Shown here in pieces: positions 57,428-64,000 of a stretch of 64,000 nucleotides of DNA (position 1 is its first letter; the number at the start of each line of letters is the position of its first letter). The notes beneath the pieces are model-generated. The model did no database searches. It saw only the letters and a program-made list of their open reading frames with translations, and was not told the DNA's origin. The position numbers were made by a program, and so were the translations under genes. This stretch comes from Sulfuritortus calidifontis. GTDB lineage: Bacteria; Pseudomonadota; Gammaproteobacteria; Burkholderiales; Thiobacillaceae. The stretch spans positions 1,364,001 to 1,428,000 of the forward strand of contig NZ_AP018721.1 of assembly GCF_003967275.1 (NCBI RefSeq). Direction: 5' to 3'.

Positions 57428-58178
57428 TCTCTCGCTCAATCGCTATCTGAACTTGCCCTTGCCGGTTCAGGCGGGTTTGGTACATCTGTGCGCCTGGATC
57501 GTCGCCGTCGCTCTGGCCCAATTCATCGAGCCATTCTGGCCCGGGCTTCTGCTCATCCAAGGCTTCGCCGCCGGCATTATCAGCCTGTTGGCCCGGCTGC
57601 CCGTCTGGTGGCGCTGGATCAATCTATTGTTCTTTCCCCTGATCGGCTTCGCCCAGCAACTGGCCATCGCACCGGCCTGGTATCTCCTCGCCCTCGCCCT
57701 GCTCCTGCTCACCCAGTTCGGAGCCCTGCGCAGCCGGGTACCGCTGTATCTCTCGAGCCAGCGGGCCAAGGCTGAACTCACCCGGCTGCTGCCCGCCCAG
57801 CCTGGCCTGCAACTGCTCGACGTCGGCAGCGGTCTGGGCGGCCTGCTGGCGCATCTCGCCCAGGCCCGCCCCGATCTCAAACTGAGCGGCATCGAATCGG
57901 CCCCGTTGCTCTGGCTGCTCAGCCGGCTACGCCTTGGTCGCCGTGCCGACATTCGCTTCGGCGACCTATGGCAGACCGACCTCTCCAGCTATGACGTGGT
58001 CTATGCCTTTCTTTCGCCCGAACCCATGGCCCGGCTCTGGGACAAGACGCGCCGGGAAATGAAGCCGGGCAGCCTGTTCATCAGCAATTCCTTCGCCGTG
58101 CCCGGCGTGCCGCCCGATGCCGAGGTCGAACTCGACGACCTCCACCGCGGTCGCCTCTTGATCTGGCGGCTGTCATGA
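57408..58178 (+). CDS. Membrane-anchored class I SAM-dependent methyltransferase
   Basis: 256 residues from a TTG inside the end of motB (20-bp overlap); the start is uncertain. The first ~105 residues hold three to four hydrophobic helices (AGLVHLCAWIVAVALAQF; LLLIQGFAAGIISLL; WYLLALALLLLTQFG). A Rossmann methyltransferase follows with SAM motif LLDVGSGLGGLLAHLA and SYDVVYAFLSPEPM. The substrate is unknown; a lipid or membrane target is plausible. It overlaps the HDOD gene by 4 bp, so motA-motB-methyltransferase-HDOD looks like one operon. Confidence 0.75.
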   Translation: MARSSHDLSLNRYLNLPLPVQAGLVHLCAWIVAVALAQFIEPFWPGLLLIQGFAAGIISLLARLPVWWRWINLLFFPLIGFAQQLAIAPAWYLLALALLLLTQFGALRSRVPLYLSSQRAKAELTRLLPAQPGLQLLDVGSGLGGLLAHLAQARPDLKLSGIESAPLLWLLSRLRLGRRADIRFGDLWQTDLSSYDVVYAFLSPEPMARLWDKTRREMKPGSLFISNSFAVPGVPPDAEVELDDLHRGRLLIWRLS

Positions 58179-59590
58179 CGCCCAAGCAGTGGCTCGAGCT
58201 CCTCGGACCTACCGACCTGCCGGTCTTCCGCCAGACCGAACAGCGCTTGGCCCTGCTCGCCCGCCGGGGCGAAGGGATCAAGACCGGCGACATCGCGGCC
58301 GTGATCCTGAACGACCCGCTGATGACCCTGCGCATCATCCATGATGCGAATAACCGCAAGTCGCGACATTTCGACACTGAGATCACCACCGTCGACCATG
58401 CCCTGATGATGCTCGGCGTCAGCGTCTTCTTCGAGAAATACCAGGGCCTGAAAACCGTCGAGGATGCCCTGAGCAATCAACCCCGCGCCCTGCAGGGTGC
58501 GTATGTCCAGTTGCAGCGCTGTCTGCACGCCACTTGGCAAGCCCGGGACTTTGCTGTTCTGCACATCGACATCCGGGCCGAGGAGGTACAGGTGGCGGCC
58601 CTGCTTGGCGAAATCAGTGAGCTGCTGCTCTGGGTGCTGACACCGGAGACCGCGCTCAAGCTGCGGAAGCTGCGACGCAAACAGGCCGAAGCGGAGCAGG
58701 AGGTCTTGGGCGGCAGCATCCAGCAGCTGCAGCAAACTATATTGCAGGCCTGGCACGTACCGGTCATGACCCGCGAGATGCTCACCGCGACCATTCCGGC
58801 CAAGCCGCGTCAAACCATGCTGCGCACGGCTCTGGCCATCAGCCGCAGTGCCGAGGATGGCTGGTGGTCGGAGTCGCTGCCTGCGGAATACGAGGCCTTG
58901 GGCGAACTGCTGTCCATACCGGCCGAAAAGGTCGCCGGCATCGTCCACAACAATGCCGTCCATGCCGCACGCGCCAACGGCTGGGTCCCCGCCCTGCCGG
59001 CCGCGCGCTGGCTCCCCATGCTACCTGGGACGTGGCCGCCGGAACCGGAGGAAGAGGAAAACCACGAGGCCTGTCCCATGCCCGACAAGCAGGTATTCCG
59101 GGAGAGCCTCAAGGCGATCGAGAGCCACCAGGATGGCACACTCACGCTGGCGCAGATGAGCGCCCAGATCCTGCGCGGCCTGCATACCGGCCTGGGGCTC
59201 TCGCGCATCCTGTTCGCCATGATCACGCCAGACGGCAAGCGGGTGAAATCGCGCTTCACCCTGGGCATCGCCCACGAAGACCCATTGCGCCATTTCGAAT
59301 TCAACCTCGGCGGCAAGGACCTGTTCGGCCAGTTGATGAGCAGGATGCAGGGCATCTGGATCAACGCCGACAATCGCGAGCGGCTCTGGCCCCTGGTCCA
59401 GCCGAATCTGCGCGAAATGATCGGCGTCGGCGATTTTTATGCGATGTCGCTTTATGCCGGCGACAAGCCGCTGGGCCTGATCTATGCCGACCGTGGCCAC
59501 GGCGTATGCGGCCTGGATGCCCTGATCTATACCGACTTCAAGATGCTCTGCCTGCAGGCCGCACGCGGCCTGGCCAAGGTGAAGGCGTGA
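58175..59590 (+). CDS. HDOD domain protein with C-terminal GAF-like domain
   Basis: 471 residues. The N-terminal ~230 residues are HDOD-like (LPVFRQTEQRLALLARRGEGIKTGDIAAVILNDPLMTLRII is spread over 16-56). A linker with an acidic run (PEPEEEEN) follows, then a GAF-like domain (about 310-470; LSRILFAMITPDGKRVKSRF; GDFYAMSLYAGDKPLGLIYADR). HDOD proteins are non-catalytic signalling modules. Placement after motAB suggests motility or surface signalling, by inference only. Confidence 0.82.
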   Translation: MTPKQWLELLGPTDLPVFRQTEQRLALLARRGEGIKTGDIAAVILNDPLMTLRIIHDANNRKSRHFDTEITTVDHALMMLGVSVFFEKYQGLKTVEDALSNQPRALQGAYVQLQRCLHATWQARDFAVLHIDIRAEEVQVAALLGEISELLLWVLTPETALKLRKLRRKQAEAEQEVLGGSIQQLQQTILQAWHVPVMTREMLTATIPAKPRQTMLRTALAISRSAEDGWWSESLPAEYEALGELLSIPAEKVAGIVHNNAVHAARANGWVPALPAARWLPMLPGTWPPEPEEEENHEACPMPDKQVFRESLKAIESHQDGTLTLAQMSAQILRGLHTGLGLSRILFAMITPDGKRVKSRFTLGIAHEDPLRHFEFNLGGKDLFGQLMSRMQGIWINADNRERLWPLVQPNLREMIGVGDFYAMSLYAGDKPLGLIYADRGHGVCGLDALIYTDFKMLCLQAARGLAKVKA

Positions 59591-59606
59591 GGCGAAGCGC
59601 GTAGCG

Positions 59607-59702
59607 CCTCCTCCCTCCTCCCTCCTCCCTCCTCCCTCCTCCCTCCTCCCTCCTCCCTCCTCACTCCTCACTCCTCACTCCTCACTCCTCCCTCCTCACT
59701 CC

Positions 59703-59711
<9 letters not shown>
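59607..59711. repeat. Tandem heptamer array, 15 copies
   Basis: Fifteen uninterrupted 7-bp units. Nine are CCTCCTC, five are ACTCCTC and one is ACGCCTC, with variants clustered toward ppsA. The array fills the gap between the convergent HDOD and ppsA genes and overlaps the ppsA stop. Such arrays are prone to slippage. Confidence 0.95.
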
Positions 59712-62069
<2,358 letters not shown>

Positions 62070-62095
62070 TTCAACCCCTGCCAAACACCGCATCC

Positions 62096-62908
62096 ATGAG
62101 CGATTCGCGCCCGGTCTTCTTCGTCTCCGACCACACGGGGATCACCGCCGAACTCATCGGCAAGAGCCTGCTGTCGCAGTTCCCCGGTCAGGCATTCACT
62201 TTCGTCAGTCTACCCTTCATCGACAGCCAAGAAAAAGCCGAAATCGCCGTTCGCCGCATCGAGGCGGAACGCGCGCGCAGCCACTTGCGCCCCCTGGTGA
62301 TCTCTACCCTGGCCGAACCGGAATTGCGCCACCTCATCGCCCAGACCGACAGCCTGTTCCTGGATATCTTCCCCTGTTTTCTGCAGGCGCTGGAAACCGA
62401 GTTGGGCTGCCCGGCCACCCCTGCCCTGGGTCTGGCCCATGGCATGAGCGACGCAGGGCAATACCGCGCGCGGATGGATGCGGTGAACTATGCCCTCGCC
62501 GCCGACGACGGCCTGGCCACCGAGCGCTACGGCCAAGCCGACCTGATCCTGGTCGGAGTGTCGCGCAGTGGCAAGACGCCGACCTCGCTCTACATGGCCA
62601 TGCAATACGGCCTGCGCGTAGCCAATTACCCGTTGACGCCGGAGGACCTGGAAAGGACGGAGTTGCCGGAATGCTTGCGGACGTACCGTTCGAAGCTGCG
62701 CGGACTGAGCCTGTCGGCCGAGCGACTGGCGCAGATCCGGGCGGAACGCCGACCGGACAGCCGATATGCCAGCTTGCCCAATTGTCAGGCGGAGCTGCAG
62801 GCGGCCGAGCGCATGCTGCGAGCTGCCCAGATTCCCATCATCGAAACCACCCAGCGCTCGGTGGAAGAGATCGCCGCCCTGCTCAAGCAATCATTGGCGA
62901 CCGCCTGA
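62096..62908 (+). CDS. ppsR: PEP synthase regulatory protein (bifunctional kinase/pyrophosphorylase)
   Basis: 270 residues. Phosphorylates and dephosphorylates PpsA at a threonine near the active histidine to switch it off and on. N-terminal [12 protein letters not shown] and P-loop [11 protein letters not shown] near residue 155 mark the family (DUF299). Divergent from ppsA, the usual pairing. Its 3' end overlaps the rRNA methyltransferase gene by 18 bp, tail to tail. Confidence 0.96.
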   Translation: MSDSRPVFFVSDHTGITAELIGKSLLSQFPGQAFTFVSLPFIDSQEKAEIAVRRIEAERARSHLRPLVISTLAEPELRHLIAQTDSLFLDIFPCFLQALETELGCPATPALGLAHGMSDAGQYRARMDAVNYALAADDGLATERYGQADLILVGVSRSGKTPTSLYMAMQYGLRVANYPLTPEDLERTELPECLRTYRSKLRGLSLSAERLAQIRAERRPDSRYASLPNCQAELQAAERMLRAAQIPIIETTQRSVEEIAALLKQSLATA

Positions 62909-63679
62909 ACCGGCATAGGCGGTCTGCCTGACCCGTTCGAACAGGCAGACCGCGGCGGCGGTGGCAACATTGAGCGACTCCACCCGCCCTGGCATGGGGA
63001 TGCTGAAAGGCTGGCAGCAGGCCTGCAATGATCGACTCAAGCCAGCGCCCTCGTTGCCGAAGGCAAAGGCCACGGCACCGGTCAGCTCCAATTGATACAG
63101 CGCGGCCTCGGCGCCGAGCACGGCGGCATACACGCCGCCGGGAAATTCCGCCGCCACCTCGGCCAGATCGGCCCCTTCGACAATGGCCAGCTGAAACTGC
63201 GCGCCCTGACCGCCGCGCAATGCCTTGGGCGACCAGGCATCGGTGCAGCCCTTCGACAGATAGACAACCTGCACCCCCGCCGCCGCCGCCGAACGCAACA
63301 CGGCACCGAGATTGCCGGGATCCTGGATGTCTTCCAGCAGGATGGCGAATTCACGCCTCGTCTTGGCCGGCTGCGGGATGCGCAGCAGTGCCATCAGCCC
63401 GGTCGGCGTCTTCACCGGCGCCAGCGCGCGCATCAGGGCTTCACTCAGGCTCAAGACCGGCAGGGTCTCCAGCAGGGCTTGCGCGCCAGCAGGCATTACC
63501 ACCCCTTCCGTCAAGATCAGCTTCTCCGGCTTCAGCCCGGCCTGCAGCGCCGCCTCGATCAGGTGCCAACCGTCGAGCAGGGTCAGCCCGGCCTCGCGCC
63601 GTGCCCTCGCCTCTTCGGCCAAGTTCTTCAGGAAACGGAATTCAGCGTTATCGCGCGAGTGGATGGCCTTCACCGACAT
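62891..63679 (-). CDS. TrmH/SpoU-family RNA 2'-O-methyltransferase
   Basis: 262 residues. N-terminal substrate-binding domain (LTLLDGWHLIEAAL) and a SPOUT knot with the three motifs: DIQDPGNLGAVLRSAAA, AFGNEGAGLS and IPMPGRVESLNVATAAAV. It methylates a ribose in rRNA or tRNA; which one cannot be told. It overlaps the pentapeptide gene upstream by 10 bp. Confidence 0.9.
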   Translation of the reverse strand: MSVKAIHSRDNAEFRFLKNLAEEARARREAGLTLLDGWHLIEAALQAGLKPEKLILTEGVVMPAGAQALLETLPVLSLSEALMRALAPVKTPTGLMALLRIPQPAKTRREFAILLEDIQDPGNLGAVLRSAAAAGVQVVYLSKGCTDAWSPKALRGGQGAQFQLAIVEGADLAEVAAEFPGGVYAAVLGAEAALYQLELTGAVAFAFGNEGAGLSRSLQACCQPFSIPMPGRVESLNVATAAAVCLFERVRQTAYAGSGGRQ

Positions 63680-64000
63680 GCGCCGACCGATCCCTCGGCA
63701 CAGATGCGGCCGTCGATCCAGGCTGCCTTGTCGAGGCGGGCGCCATCCAGCCGCACGCCATCGAGTTTGGCGCCGGTGAAGGTGGCATAGCTCAGATCGG
63801 TCGCTGCCAGATTGGCGCCGGTCAGATCGGCACCGGTGAGATCGGCGGCCCGCAGGCCGGCCCCCTCCAGATTGGCCGCCCGCAGACTGGCGCGACTCAA
63901 GTCGGCCAAGCTGAGATCGGCAATCCGAATATCCGCCTCGTCCAGCTTGGTACCGACCAGCTTGCTGTGCCTAAGCTTTGCGCCTTGCAGATTTGCCGCC
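63670..64000 (-). CDS. Pentapeptide-repeat protein, 5' end outside the window
   Basis: The frame is open to the window edge (110 codons visible). Residues follow A(D/N)LxX repeats (LRAANLEGAGLRAADLTGAD and so on), which fold into a square right-handed beta helix. It ends in AAWIDGRICAEGSVGACR, with two cysteines, a common tail for this family. Function unknown. The next gene starts inside its 3' end. Confidence 0.85.
   Translation of the reverse strand, partial: AANLQGAKLRHSKLVGTKLDEADIRIADLSLADLSRASLRAANLEGAGLRAADLTGADLTGANLAATDLSYATFTGAKLDGVRLDGARLDKAAWIDGRICAEGSVGACR

Overview
The window is a GC-rich, densely packed stretch of chromosome from a betaproteobacterium. Supporting signs are an EF-P with arginine at position 32 next to its rhamnosyltransferase EarP, the order tig-clpP-clpX-lon-hupB-tRNA-ppiD, the HpnCDE squalene pathway, a proteobacterial cyanophycin synthetase pair, and an rpsB-tsf-pyrH-frr-uppS-cdsA-dxr-rseP-bamA-skp-lpxD-fabZ-lpxA-lpxB-rnhB block. 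A Nitrosomonadales/Thiobacillaceae-like or Rhodocyclales-like host is plausible, but the sequence alone does not settle the genus.

Layout. 1-4.0 kb: a CphA-like paralogue with a degenerate Mur-ligase half, then full cyanophycin synthetase. 4.0-5.8 kb: efp and earP. 5.8-10.7 kb: two large sensor kinases. 10.8-13.3 kb: radA, an SDR protein and a small secreted protein. 13.4-16.4 kb: hpnCDE. 16.5-17.4 kb: tRNA-Leu, a shortened HbpS/GlcG-like gene and a 285-bp inverted-repeat element. 17.4-25.7 kb: proteostasis block (tig, clpP, clpX, lon), HU, two tRNAs and ppiD. 25.7-30.0 kb: MacAB-like export system. 30.0-32.6 kb: tadA, L,D-transpeptidase, Smr protein, trxB. 32.9-40.0 kb: ftsK-lolA-rarA, split by a merR/merTPA mercury-resistance module. 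40.0-54.5 kb: translation, isoprenoid, phospholipid, outer-membrane and lipid A genes, interrupted between cdsA and dxr by a composite of nested inverted-repeat elements. 54.6-59.6 kb: motA (3' end broken by an IS30-family element), motB, a membrane methyltransferase and an HDOD-GAF protein. 59.6-64 kb: a heptamer repeat array, ppsA, ppsR, an rRNA methyltransferase and a partial pentapeptide-repeat protein.

Most of the window is housekeeping. The most unusual material is two small non-coding elements (16929-17213 and 44706-45148). Both begin GAGCCT, end AGGCTC and are flanked by a TAA duplication. The second contains further palindromic elements, two of them side by side at duplicated CTAG sites. 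A 66-base core shared by the two loci differs at 10 positions, and six of these form three compensatory base-pair changes, so a folded structure appears to be conserved. The second element also landed inside the first codons of dxr: its terminal repeat now supplies the dxr start codon and a Shine-Dalgarno-like AGGA, while the old start remains on the other side of the element.

Other points of note are a predicted pseudoknot in the rpsB leader, a sigma32-like promoter in the loop of a perfect inverted repeat before lon, and an SDR protein lacking its catalytic tyrosine.
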